This document shows positions 1-9,623 of a DNA stretch of 64,000 nucleotides, piece after piece. The position numbers were made by a program, and so were the translations under genes. This DNA comes from Rhipicephalus microplus. Lineage: Eukaryota; Arthropoda; Arachnida; Ixodida; Ixodidae. The stretch lies in the NCBI RefSeq assembly GCF_043290135.1, contig NC_134701.1, positions 99,130,202-99,194,201 of the forward strand, read 5' to 3'. Every line of letters starts with the position of its first letter. Positions within the stretch are counted from its first letter, which is position 1. Below the pieces are notes generated by a model. That model saw only the letters and a list, made by a program, of their open reading frames with translations, did no database searches and was not told where the DNA came from.

Positions 1-1169
1 GACCAACCATTACTCCCACCAGTTGCTCTTCTAAGAGCAACAGTTACTCTTTACCGTTCCTCCCACGTGTTCGCAGTTACTCTCTGAAAACCAACTGCAC
101 CTGCTTCCAGTTACTCTTTTGGGAAATGACTATTTATCTCGAGTATGCTTGTCACATGCTTAACACATGGCGAGAGCTCCTTGGAAGAGCACTGCTTGGG
201 TGCTTCTAACACAAAAAGTGGACAATATTGAAAGGAAAATAAATGCTTTATTGTTCTTTTTATGAGGCGACGTGGGAGCACACGTAAAAGTAGACTTTGC
301 CACACCACAGCCAGCACTAAACAAGCACCATAATACATCAAAGGTTTTCTGCGTCATCCGTGGAAAAATAATCTTGAATTTCTAGCATAGGGCAGTCTGT
401 GTCATTATTGGTGAGAGAAGGGCAACTTCTCCAATGCTGAAGGACTCAAATTTCACAGCTGGCGTTTCCATCAGGCTAGCGCAAAGGAATGTCACCACAG
501 GCAGACGTGAAGCATCTCATTGCTGCAAGAAAAAAAATAGAAGTGTGAGGTTAAACATGCCAGAATCAATACATAACAATGAGTCACACACACTGCAGCA
601 GCGCTTACATTCTTGGATGGCTACTGCAAAACGAAATGTGAAAAAAAGGAAGGTTCGGCCAAACGTTACTTGGCAAGCCATATAAATGCTGATATGGTGA
701 CGCTTTTAACATGATGTCTCAGACAGCAATATTCTGGAAGAAAATGTGCAGCACCTCAACAAGGCATATTTGTAGCAGTTAAAGATACCCTTAGGTTAAG
801 TTAACTTGTTTCCTATACACAGCTGAGTAACATTTCTATGAGCCCATTCACCAATGGGCATTCTAAGGGAGATCATGTGTGTGGCAAATAACACGTACGG
901 TCCGCTCATGTTAAAATACTTATTTACCTCGTGCACATAGTTGCTCTCCATTCTACTGTTCTATCATACGCTGCTGCGTCTTGAATTGTGCAATACCTGT
1001 AGGCACAAGCCAAGCATGCAAAGCCTGCTTGAAAGCAACCATTTGCAGAGGCTACATGATAATCTTCAGTATATTTCTTTGTACCTGACGCAAACAGCTG
1101 GACAAAACTATAGACAAATAAATGTAGACCGTGCTACCTTCAAACAATGCTTTATATTTAGTAAGCTAG
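1..1169. other. Unassigned DNA left of LINE-A
   Basis: No domain, RNA gene or mobile element is recognisable here. Bases 22-41 form a perfect 9-bp hairpin (GTTGCTCTT, two-base loop, AAGAGCAAC). The first 120 bases repeat the words AGTTACTC and GTTGCTC, which also recur at 11.53-11.76 kb. A short plus-strand reading frame (434-685) is basic and matches nothing I know; I do not call it a gene. Confidence 0.5.
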
Positions 1170-1523
1170 GGTGCATTTGTTTATTTATTTTATTTTATTT
1201 ATACAATACTGCAGGCCTAGGGCGGCCCAAGCAGGAGTGGTTTGTTTGTATATCAATGGTTAAAACCAGTTTTAAACAAAAAAAATAAATACAAATTGAG
1301 AGCAAGAAGAAATAAGCAATGAACAATCGAAGAAAACACCAGAGAACAGGAGAGGACTAATCAGTGCATATTTCAGACATATGGCACATAAGAAGGTGGA
1401 AACCAAAACAGAAAAAAAGAAAAAAACGAAGCAAGGCAGCAATGATCATAACAGTAGCGTAGCACAGATTTTACACAACTAGATATGGGAAACCAATCAC
1501 AGGATAAAGGCACCATTACAAAT
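1170..1523 (-). other. LINE-A 3' UTR and simple-repeat tail
   Basis: This sequence follows the RT reading frame downstream on the minus strand. It is A-rich in the sense strand and ends in repeated TTTAT units on the plus strand at about 1173-1201. CR1/L2-type elements typically end in short simple repeats rather than long poly(A), so the terminus is placed here. The exact end base is uncertain by about 20 bp. Confidence 0.6.
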
Positions 1524-3086
1524 TTATTCTGCGAGCTGGTTAAACAACAGAAGAACATTATTTGATAAGAAGGTTTCAGATGGTAAGGCATTCCAATCAC
1601 TTATGGTGCGCGGGAAAAAGGAATGTTTGAATTTGTTTGTGCGTGCAAAAATCGAGTTAAATTTAAAAGGGTGAAAGTTCCTGGTGGGTCTATGGGGCAA
1701 AAGGTTTAGATAAGGAGCGGGGTCGAGTGCAAGTTTACGGTTCCAAAGCTGATAAAGAAATTTTAGTCTTGTTATTTTACGGCGGCTCTGTAAGGTCATG
1801 ATGTTGTTTGTTTGCTATAAAGAGGTAGGCGAGTCATGTCGGCGGTAACGATTATATATGAACCGTACAGCCAGCGTCTGAATTTGTTCAAGTTTGTTAA
1901 TGTCTTTTTTAGTGAACGGGTCCCAAACGATACACGCGTATTCAAGACGAGGCCTGATTAGCGTGTTATATCCAAGAAGTTTAACATGGGAAGGGGATTT
2001 TTTTAGTTTGTGACGTAAGAGGCCGAGCTTACGCCGTGTTGATGCACAGATTTTGTCGATATGCATTGACCAGGTTAGAATATTTGTAAATGTTAAGCCG
2101 AGATATTTAAAGCTATTGGTTTGAGAAATTTCGACTCCCTTTACAGAGTAATTGAACATAAGAGGACCTTTTTTATTAGTTATGCGCATGTACACCGTTT
2201 TAGTTTGGTTAAGCTTCATTCCCCAAATGTCGCACCAATTAGATAGTAAGTTCAGGCTGTCGTTGAGGGTAATTTGGTCATTAGTTGATTCAACAGCTCT
2301 GTACAGAAGACAGTCGTCCGCAAATAAACGAATAGCAACGCTTTCGTGCACACAAGAGGTTATGTCGTTTATATATACCAGAAATAATAAAGGCCCCAGG
2401 ACACTTCCCTGAGGCACTCCGGAGTTAACTGATCCAAGATCTGAAACGTGACTACCAACATCAACAAATTGTTTTCTATGTTCAAGGTATGAGGCAATCC
2501 ACTTTATTAGAAGATGCGGGACATTAAGTGTATTAAGTTTATACAGAAAACCTGAATGCGAAATCCAGTCTAATGCTTTGCTTAGATCTAGGAATACTGC
2601 GTCAACTTGGCCGGACTTGTCGAGAACTGAAGAAAAGGTATGCACAATAGAAACGAGTTGAGTGGTAGTAGATAGGCCCTTACGGAAACCATGCTGGAAG
2701 GGTGTTAAAATATTGCGGGAATTTAAAAAGTCGACCAGATAGTTGGAAATAATATGCTCCATGAGTTTGCTGCATGAATTGAGAAGCGAAATAGGGCGAT
2801 GGTTAGTAACGATGGCTCGATCGCCAGTTTTAAAAACAGGAACTGTACGAGCAATATGCCACTTGGCGGGGACAACACCTTCAGAAAAGGAAAGACGGAA
2901 TATAACAACTAGAAATTTAGCTATGGATTCGGCATACCGATAGAGAAACATGTTTGGAATCTTATCAGGGCCTGAAGAGGATTTCAATTTAAGATTAAGT
3001 AACATTGCAACTATTCCTTCACAACTGATAAAGTCAGAGTTTAGTGCGGTTGCATTACGTACCTCTCCAATATCATTACAAGGCAC
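1524..3086 (-). pseudogene. LINE-A reverse transcriptase (ORF2 C-terminal half), interrupted
   Basis: Non-LTR reverse transcriptase that would copy the element RNA by target-primed reverse transcription. Visible motifs in order are SSGPDKIP, HRPISLLN, a degraded motif A (LDLSKALDW), motif B (SGVPQGSVLGPLL), motif C (FADDCLLY) and the thumb signature LIRPRLEYACIVWDPF. The frame is open from 3086 to 1818, meets an in-frame TAG at 1815-1817, then continues in the same frame to 1524 with the usual C-terminal block (RTNKFKHSFFPRTISDWNALP). Upstream it should join the endonuclease, but the 3086-3170 linker is frameshifted. It is a recognisable RT with one nonsense codon and an aspartate-context change in motif A (KALDW rather than the usual KAFDxV). 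Confidence 0.9.
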
Positions 3087-3169
3087 TGAATCAGAATAAA
3101 CGGATTCAAAGAAACATTTAAATTCATTCGAAATCAGCTGTTTATCGGTTATAGATTGATTTCCTATTA

Positions 3170-4240
3170 TTATGCTATTAATGTCGTCAACCCTCTCGCA
3201 TTTAGGTGACGCCAGAATTTTGAAGGATTAGTTTTAATAAAATTAGGCAAGGTGGTGGAATAGAAAAATTGCTTACTCGCACGAATTTTATCCACTAGTG
3301 TTTGGCGCAGGGTTCTGGATAACGAATTGTTTACCTTACGTTTTTTCAACCTTTTGATCTTGCGTACTAAATGAATGATATCGCGATTGATCCACGGGTT
3401 TGCGCGGCGCACCTTCTTCGTTTTCACGGGAATAAAGTTATCGATGCAGAAATGGCAAATTGTTTGGAACTTGTCCCATAGTAAGTTAACATCGTTATCG
3501 GCGAAGTTGTCGAGTTCAAAATCTAAATAATCAAGAACACTTTCGTCGTTAGACCTACTGAAGTATTTTACAGTTTTTTTGTCGGAATCATGCCCTAATC
3601 GTCCACCCGGTTGACACGTAAAAATTACAATTTTATGATCAGACAAACCGTCTACCACTGCAACATCTGTTTCAGACAAGGTGGCACTGTAAAACACAAG
3701 GTCAAGAATTCAAGAAGAATTTCCTTGTACTCGCGTAGGGATGTTTACGGCTTGGTTAGGATTGTATGCAAGCATAATGTCGAAAACCAAGTGGTCATCG
3801 GAAGAGGGGGAAAATAAAGAGGGCCAGATAATATTTGGAAGGTTGAAATCTCCGGCAATAATAATGTTACTTTTAGAGAATCTGATTATATGATCATATA
3901 GTTTAGTCTAGAAGAAGGAATCAGCACAAGGCGCCATGTAAACCGCAATTAAAATAAATGACTTGCCATTACAGCTTATACGCAGGCATAAACTTTCATG
4001 GCCGTCAATCTGATCTAACGGATCAGCACTTACGTTACACCTAAGAACAACAGCAACACCTCCGCCGTGCGAAGGCCTGTCCCGCCTATGAATGTGGTGG
4101 GAAGGGTGAACAATATCAGAATCAGGTATTCCATCATGAAGCGAAGTCTCCGATATTACGGTCACGTCAGGATCATGGGTTAGCAAGACAGATTCGAGTT
4201 CAATAGCTTTATTTACAATGCTTCTTGCATTGATGTTCAA
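3170..4240 (-). pseudogene. LINE-A APE-type endonuclease (ORF2 N-terminal half), broken
   Basis: Apurinic-type endonuclease domain that nicks target DNA for insertion. The N-terminal block has NARSIVNK, the catalytic glutamate (VISETSL) and the GGGVAVVLR strand. After a stop near 3908 the frame resumes with AGDFNLPN (the D/N pair) around 3830. A TGA near 3712 then precedes ILDLVFYS and the SDHKIV catalytic histidine motif near 3630. The rest (3170-3590) is the basic linker between EN and RT. At least two stops interrupt the domain, but all canonical APE motifs survive, so inactivation looks like point decay rather than deletion. Confidence 0.85.
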
Positions 4241-4276
4241 AAGACAAAAATTATTCGGGGAGATGGCAGTAGATTC

Positions 4277-5182
4277 TCATGTACTGACTTCGGGGCGAAC
4301 AGTGGAATAAATTTTGACACGCGCGTTTTTCACATCATCCCAAATGTACACGTCAATGTCAATGTGAAGCTTATCGTTGAGAAGGTACACGTTTTTGCCG
4401 CTGTCTTTATCTGGTTTGGCACTTTCCCGCAGCAACTTCCTTTTTCGGAGCGTTTGCCGAGAGTAGTCGTTTTCTATGAATATCTTGGTGCCTTTCAATT
4501 TCTTTGCGTTTTTGAGGTTTTGAGGATATTCATTTTTTTGTTAAATTCTTGCAAGTACAAAATTACGGGACGACTTACACCCTCTGGACGATTTACACTT
4601 TTTTTCCAAGTCTGTGAATTCTGCCAGTTGAGGTACATTTCACACCCAACTTTTTATCAAATACTTCGCTGATTACTTGAGTATGAAGATCAGCGTCGGA
4701 TTCAATCTCTACTTCAGATATGCCAAACACCACAAGGTTGAACGCCGACTGCGATCTTCAAGATCAACAAGCTTTTCAGAGTGTTGGGTAACAGATGAAC
4801 GTATAAGCGTTAGCGTGTCATCCAAGGCAACATTGTTTGAGGGTATAGACTTCATGCTCTGAAGAGACTTGGCTACTTCGGCGACTTGAGAGTTAAGTGC
4901 GGCTATATCTTCGTTTGATGCAAGCAACTGTGCATTCAATTCAGATATCGAGTTAAAGAATTTTTCTTGTCCTTCTTGAATGAGCTTTAAAGTATCAGCA
5001 TGCGGGCCAGGGTTAGTCTCAATATCTCCACAGAGCAAGAGTTTACAAACCAGAAGGCAGTCATACACCATAGTCATACATGTCCGTGGGCACGGCAGGA
5101 TAACAAGGAACCTGTTGTTAGATCGTACCGAGCAGTAGGAACTACCAACCTGGGCAATAAACGGGACGGGCTTGGTGAGCAT
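4277..5182 (-). pseudogene. LINE-A ORF1: 2A-bearing leader, coiled coil and L1-like C-terminus, frameshifted
   Basis: The likely ORF1 start is the Met at 5182, inside the last partial monomer (MLTKPVPFIAQV). It is followed by a hydrophobic leader of about 60 residues ending in GDIETNPGP. After the 2A site comes a heptad-rich stretch of about 80 residues (isoleucine/leucine/valine spaced as in a coiled coil, about 5000-4760), then LEDRSRR, which in CR1/L2/L1-type ORF1 proteins precedes the RNA-binding core. The frame breaks at 4709. The C-terminal block reappears in another frame at 4590-4277 with RPVILYLQEF, KGTKIFIEND and basic residues, matching the end of L1-like ORF1 proteins. ORF1 proteins of this type bind element RNA as coiled-coil oligomers. 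The same frame is open upstream through all monomers to 8479, so the true start is uncertain. Confidence 0.75.
5003..5029 (-). other. 2A-like ribosome-skipping (CHYSEL) motif in LINE-A ORF1
   Basis: Minus-strand codons from 5029 to 5003 read GDIETNPGP, matching the 2A consensus D-(V/I)-E-x-N-P-G-P. It is preceded by a leucine/cysteine-rich hydrophobic stretch (LLVCKLLLC), as in known 2A peptides. In such motifs the ribosome fails to form the final Gly-Pro bond and releases the upstream peptide. 2A-like motifs are known near the N-terminus of ORF1 in APE-type non-LTR elements of several animal groups. The skip would fall between the codons at 5006-5008 and 5003-5005. It releases a leader of about 59 residues if translation starts at 5182, or a fusion of more than 1,100 residues if it starts in the first monomer. 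Confidence 0.9.
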
Positions 5183-8100
5183 AGTTGATTTCACATCGCC
5201 ATGCCCACTGAAGTAGAAGCGTTGGAGACAATGCTTTATAGCTGCTGTCGTTGGTGACGTAGTCGATCGAAGCCTCACGTATTTTTCACACGGTTGATAG
5301 GCCAGGTGATCAAACGTTGCTTCGATTCGGGGGGAGGATGAAGCAGGCATGCGCGAAGCGGGTAGCCAGAAGAAGGCTGAGCCAGGGAACGGAGGCGATG
5401 GGGGCTGTCCAGCGGAGCCAGAAAACACGCCACCGAACAGCAGCACCTGGGCAATAAACGGGACGGGCTTGGTGAGCATAGTTGATTTCACATCGCCATG
5501 CCCACTGAAGTAGAAGCGTTGGAGACAATGCTTTATAGCTGCTGTCGTTGGTGACGTAGTTGACCGAAGCGTCACGTAGTTTTCACACGGTTGATAGGCC
5601 AGGTGATCAAACGTTGCTTCGATTCGGGGGGAAGATGAAGCAGGCATGCGCGAAGCGGGTAGCCAGAAGAAGGCTGAGCCAGGGAACGGAGGCGATGGGG
5701 GCTGTCCAGCGGAGCCAGACAACACGCCACCGAACAGCAGCACCTGGGCAATAAACGGGATGGGCTTGGTGAGCATAGTTGATTTCACATCGCCATGCCC
5801 ACTGAAGTAGAAGCGTTGGAGACCCAGCTTTATAGCTGCTGTCGTTGGTGACGTAGTCGACCGAAGCGTCACGTAGTTTTCACACGGTTGATAGGCCAGG
5901 TGATCAAAAGTTGCTTCGATTCGGGGGGAGGATGAAGCAGGCATGCGCGAAGCGGGTAGCCAGAAGAAGGCTGAGCCAGGGAATGGAGGCGATGGGGGTT
6001 GTTCAGCGGAGCCAGACAACACGCCACCGAACAGCAGCACCTGGGCAATAAACGGAACGGGCTTGGTGAGCATAGTTGATTTCACATCGCCATGCCCACT
6101 GAAGTAGAAGCGTTGGAGACCAAGCTTTATAGCTGCTGTCGTTGGTGACGTAGTCGACCGAAGCGTCACGTAGTTTTCACACGGTTGATAGGCCAGGTGA
6201 TCAAACGTTGCTTCGATTCGGGGGGAGGATGAAGCAGGCATGCGCGAAGCGGGTAGCCAGAAGAAGGCTGAGCCAGGGAACGGAGGCGATGGGGGCTGTA
6301 CTGCGGAGCCAGACAACACGCCACCGAACAGCAGCACCTGGGCAATAAACGGGACGGGCTTGGTGAGCATAGTTGATTTCACATCGCCATGCCCACTGAA
6401 GTAGAAGCGTTGGAGACAATGCTTTATAGCTGCTGTCGTTGGTGACGTAGTCGATCGAAGCCTCACGTAGTTTTCACACGGTTGATAGGCCAGGTGATCA
6501 AACGTTGCTTCGATTCGGGGGGAGGATGAAGCAGGCATGCGCGAAGCGGGTAGCCAGAAGAAGGCTGAGCCAGGGAACGGAGGCGATGGGGGCTGTCCAG
6601 CGGAGCCAGAAAACACGCCACCGAACAGCAGCACCTGGGCAATAAACGGGACGGGCTTGGTGAGCATAGTTGATTTCACATCGCCATGCCCACTGAAGTA
6701 GAAGCGTTGGAGACCAAGCTTTATAGCTGCTGTCGTTGGTGACGTAGTCGACCGAAGCGTCACGTAGTTTTCACACGGTTGATAGGCCAGGTGATCAAAA
6801 GTTGCTTCGATTCGGGGGGAGGATGAAGCAGGCATGCGCGAAGCGGGTAGCCAGAAGAAGGCTGAGCCAGGGAATGGAGGCGATGGGGGTTGTTCAGCGG
6901 AGCCAGACAACACGCCACCGAACAGCAGCACCTGGGCAATAAACGGGACGGGCTTGGTGAGCATAGTTGATTTCACATCGTGATGCCCACTGAAGTAGAA
7001 GCGTTGGAGACCAAGCTTTATAGCTGCTGTCGTTGGTGACGTAGTCCACCGAAGCGTCACGTAGTTTTCACACGGTTGATAGGCCAGGTGATCAAACGTT
7101 GCTTCGATTCGGGGGGAGGATGAAGCAGGCATGCGCGAAGCGGGTAGCCAGAAGAAGGCTGAGCCAGGGAACGGAGGCGATGGGGGCTGTACTGCGGAGC
7201 CAGACAACACGCCACCGAACAGCAGCACCTGGGCAATAAACGGGACGGGCTTGGTGAGCATAGTTGATTTCACATCGCCATGCCCACTGAAGTAGAAGCG
7301 TCGGAGACCAAGCTTTATAGCTGCTGTCGTTGGTGACGTAGTCGACCGAAGCGTCACGTAGTTTTCACACGGTTGATAGGCCAGGTGATCAAAAGTTGCG
7401 TCGATTCGGGGGGAGGATGAAGCAGGCATGCGCGAAGCGGGTAGCCAGAAGAAGGCTGAGCCAGGGAACGGAGGCGATGGGGGCTGTCCAGCGGAGCCAG
7501 ACAACACGCCACCGAACAGCAGCACCTGGGCAATAAACGGGACGGGCTTGGTGAGCATAGTTGATTTCACATCGCCATGCCCACTGAAGTAGAAGCGTTG
7601 GAGACCAAGCTTTATAGCTGCTGTCGTTGGTGACGTAGTCGACCGAAGCGTCACGTAGTTTTCACACGGTTGATAGGCCAGGTGATCAAACGTTGCTTCG
7701 ATTCGGGGGGAGGATGAAGCAGGCATGCGCGAAGCGGGTAGCCAGAAGAAGGCTGAGCCAGGGAACGGAGGCGATGGGGGCTGTACTGCGGAGCCAGACA
7801 ACACGGCACCGAACAGCAGCACCTGGGCAATAAACGGGATGGGCTTGGTGAGCATAGTTGATTTCACATCGCCATGCCCACTGAAGTAGAAGCGTTGGAG
7901 ACCCAGCTTTATAGCTGCTGTCGTTGGTGACGTAGTCGACCGAAGCGTCACGTAGTTTTCACACGGTTGATAGGCCAGGTGATCAAAAGTTGCGTCGATT
8001 CGGGGGGAGGATGAAGCAGGCATGCGCGAAGCTGGTAGCCAGAAGAAGGCTGAGCCAGGGAACGGAGGCGATGGGGGTTGTCCAGCGGAGCCAGACAGCA

Positions 8101-8476
8101 CGCCACCGAACAGCAGCACCTGGGCAATGAACGGGACGGGCTTGGTGAGCATAGTTGATTTCACATCGCCATGCCCACTGAAGTAGAAGCGTTGGAGACC
8201 ATGCTTTATAGCTGCGGTCGTTGGTGACGTAGTCGACCGAAGCGTCACGTAGTTTTCAACCGGTTGATAGGCCAGGTGATCAAAAGTTGCTTCGATTCGG
8301 GGGGAGGATGAAGCAGGCTTTCGCGAAGCGGGTAGCCAGAAGAAGGCTGAGCCAGGGAACGGAGGCGATGGGGGCTGTCCAGCGGAGCCAGACAACACAC
8401 CACCGATCAGCAGCACCTGGGCAATAAACGGGACGGGCTTGGTGAGCATAGTTGATTTCACATCGCCATGCCCACT
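5148..8476 (-). repeat. Array of about 11.2 tandem 297-bp monomers at the LINE-A 5' end
   Basis: The word CAGCACCTGGGCAATAAACG recurs at 5441, 5738, 6035, 6332, 6629, 6926, 7223, 7520, 7817, 8114 and 8411 (one base differs in the 8114 copy). The spacing is exactly 297 bp, with a further partial copy at 5148. Because 297 is 99 codons, one minus-strand frame stays open across the whole array. Each unit encodes a Met followed by a hydrophobic signal-peptide-like stretch (KPVPFIAQVLLFGGVLSGSA), then a proline/serine-rich segment (QPPSPPFPGSAFFWLPASR). Units are nearly identical. Tandem 5' monomers with promoter activity are known in mouse L1, and that analogy is my inference here. Other open frames inside the array are by-products of the same periodicity. 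Confidence 0.95.
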
Positions 8477-9084
8477 CACTCGGTTGACGAGTCACAGCCA
8501 CGAGATATGTTAACGAAGCAATATATCCTAAGGCATGCACAGATATTCTTTGCATGCCTTTGTTTGACAGTGTCACAGATAGCTTGTCAATACATATATA
8601 TCTGAGAGCAACAAGATGTGAAGCTTTTATTAGTTCAATGTCTTGTTGGTTCACAGCCAAACAGGTTACTGCTCTGTTAGACTAATTGGAATAAGCGCAC
8701 CGTGGTTTCCAAAAAAAGCATTATTAGAAGTTGCTTCCCGGTGTGAATATCTGCCTATTTATTTTGTAGTGCCTTCTACATGTACCACAAAGACATTTGT
8801 TGAGGACGTGCTACCAGTCTAGCCAAGATCGCATACTTGGTCAATGTGATGGAAATACAAACATTAGAAACACTGTCACCTCTAGTAAGAGCATAACACT
8901 TCAGGATCTTAGAACAGCAAGGAGGTGCACAAGAAAGTTAAGCCCACTCTTGCAGAACTTTGAACGCGAATTTTTCAGAGTGGGGGAGGTCAACATGCTG
9001 TGGCACTTTTAAACCCATGAAACATCTGCAGAAAACAGGGTAAAGGCAAGTCAACAAACGCTGTTATGAAGGTCTGTGCATGGA
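8477..9084. other. DNA flanking LINE-A; possible 3' UTR of a minus-strand gene
   Basis: No coding domain is visible. On the minus strand an AATAAA-type signal lies at about 8757-8764 (plus-strand TTTATTTT). That would fit the 3' UTR of the tentative gene whose last exon starts at 9351. The plus-strand reading frame 8797-9012 shows no recognisable domain. Confidence 0.3.
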
Positions 9085-9352
9085 CAGCTTTGTTAATCTA
9101 GGCCCAAGTGTTATGCTTTGTGCAAGCCAAAATGTATGTAAATAGGGTAAGCGTACTTTTAGGAGCACCAGCGTAAACAAATCTTGGCAGTTGGCTTTGT
9201 AGTACAAACAGCAATCCCCAGCTTTGTTAATCTAGGCCCAAGTGTTATGCTTTGTGCAAGCCAAAATCCATGTAAATAGGGAAAGCGTACTGTTAGGAGC
9301 ACCAGCGTAAACAAATCTTGGCAGTTGGCTTTGTAGTACAAACAGCAATGCC
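9085..9352. repeat. 134-bp tandem duplication (two copies)
   Basis: Copy 1 (9085-9218) and copy 2 (9219-9352) share the run from CAGCTTTGTTAATCTAGG to GTACAAACAGCAAT with only a handful of differences (for example ATGTATG versus ATCCATG, and TTTTAGG versus TGTTAGG). The duplication ends at the plus-strand base next to a good minus-strand splice acceptor (TTTTCATTGCAG read on the minus strand at 9352-9363). Because 134 is not a multiple of three, the same DNA is read in two different frames if a transcript crosses both copies. Confidence 0.85.
9159..9351 (-). CDS. Tentative terminal exon of an unidentified spliced gene
   Basis: On the minus strand, TTTTCATTGCAG is a convincing acceptor with the exon starting at 9351. 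Depending on phase, the reading frame ends at 9293 (peptide GIAVCTTKPTAKICLRWCS) or continues through the duplicated unit to a stop at 9159. No domain is recognised. It would be joined to 9545-9623 upstream and would have a 3' UTR with an AATAAA-type signal near 8760. All of this is inference from splice-site shape; there is no homology support, and it may be chance. Confidence 0.25.
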
Positions 9353-9544
9353 TGCAATGAAAACATAAACATTTTATCTTAACGGTAACAGTGTGAGCAC
9401 ACACACGGGCCAGCGGAGCCATGTCAAATTGTCAGTGCTGGTGTAACCATGTGGCATGATAAACTATTCTCTGGCCAACACATGCACAGTTTGCCCCTAA
9501 AAAGCGATGCTTTCATATACGTAGTACAAAAAGTCTGCACTTAC

Positions 9545-9623
9545 CAAAATTCACTTGCTTTCTGTACTTTAGCATCGTTGGGAGCATCTTTATCTGCAGT
9601 ATAACGAAATTTGTCTCATATCC
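9545..9623 (-). CDS. Tentative internal exon with strong splice sites
   Basis: Read on the minus strand, a pyrimidine tract CTTTTTTTCAG ends just before 9623, and a strong donor (TTTTG then GTAAGTGC) follows 9545. With the acceptor at 9623 only one frame is open (starting GYETNFVILQIK). With the alternative AG at 9615 a second frame opens (KFRYTADKDAPNDAKVQKAS), and this one is in phase with the upstream candidate exon 10605-10728. The second peptide is hydrophilic and looks more like a real protein segment, but I recognise no family. Confidence 0.3.

Larger units (their letters stand above)
1170..8476 (-). mobile_element. LINE-A: CR1/L2-group non-LTR retrotransposon with tandem 5' monomers
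   Basis: Read on the minus strand, the element runs from a tandem monomer array (8476-5148) through ORF1 (5182-4277), an APE-type endonuclease (about 4240-3170) and a reverse transcriptase (3086-1524) to a 3' UTR ending in TTTAT-type simple repeats near 1170. This order, the coiled-coil ORF1 with an LEDRSRR motif and an L1-like C-terminus, the FADD catalytic box and the simple-repeat tail place it in the CR1/L2 group by family knowledge. The coding regions carry stops and frameshifts, so this copy is dead. The array ends abruptly at 8476 within a monomer, so the 5' end is either truncated or a natural partial monomer. No target-site duplication was found. Confidence 0.88.

Noticed and set aside
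434..685. Basic 83-residue plus-strand frame
   Set aside because: It has no motif, no splice or promoter support, and a length expected by chance in this window.
5310..6419. Repeated 72-residue minus-strand frames inside the 297-bp array
   Set aside because: They are the same DNA read in another frame of each monomer and recur only because of the periodicity.
5148..8476. CRISPR-like repeat array
   Set aside because: Units are 297 bp and contiguous with no unique spacers, and the genome is eukaryotic.
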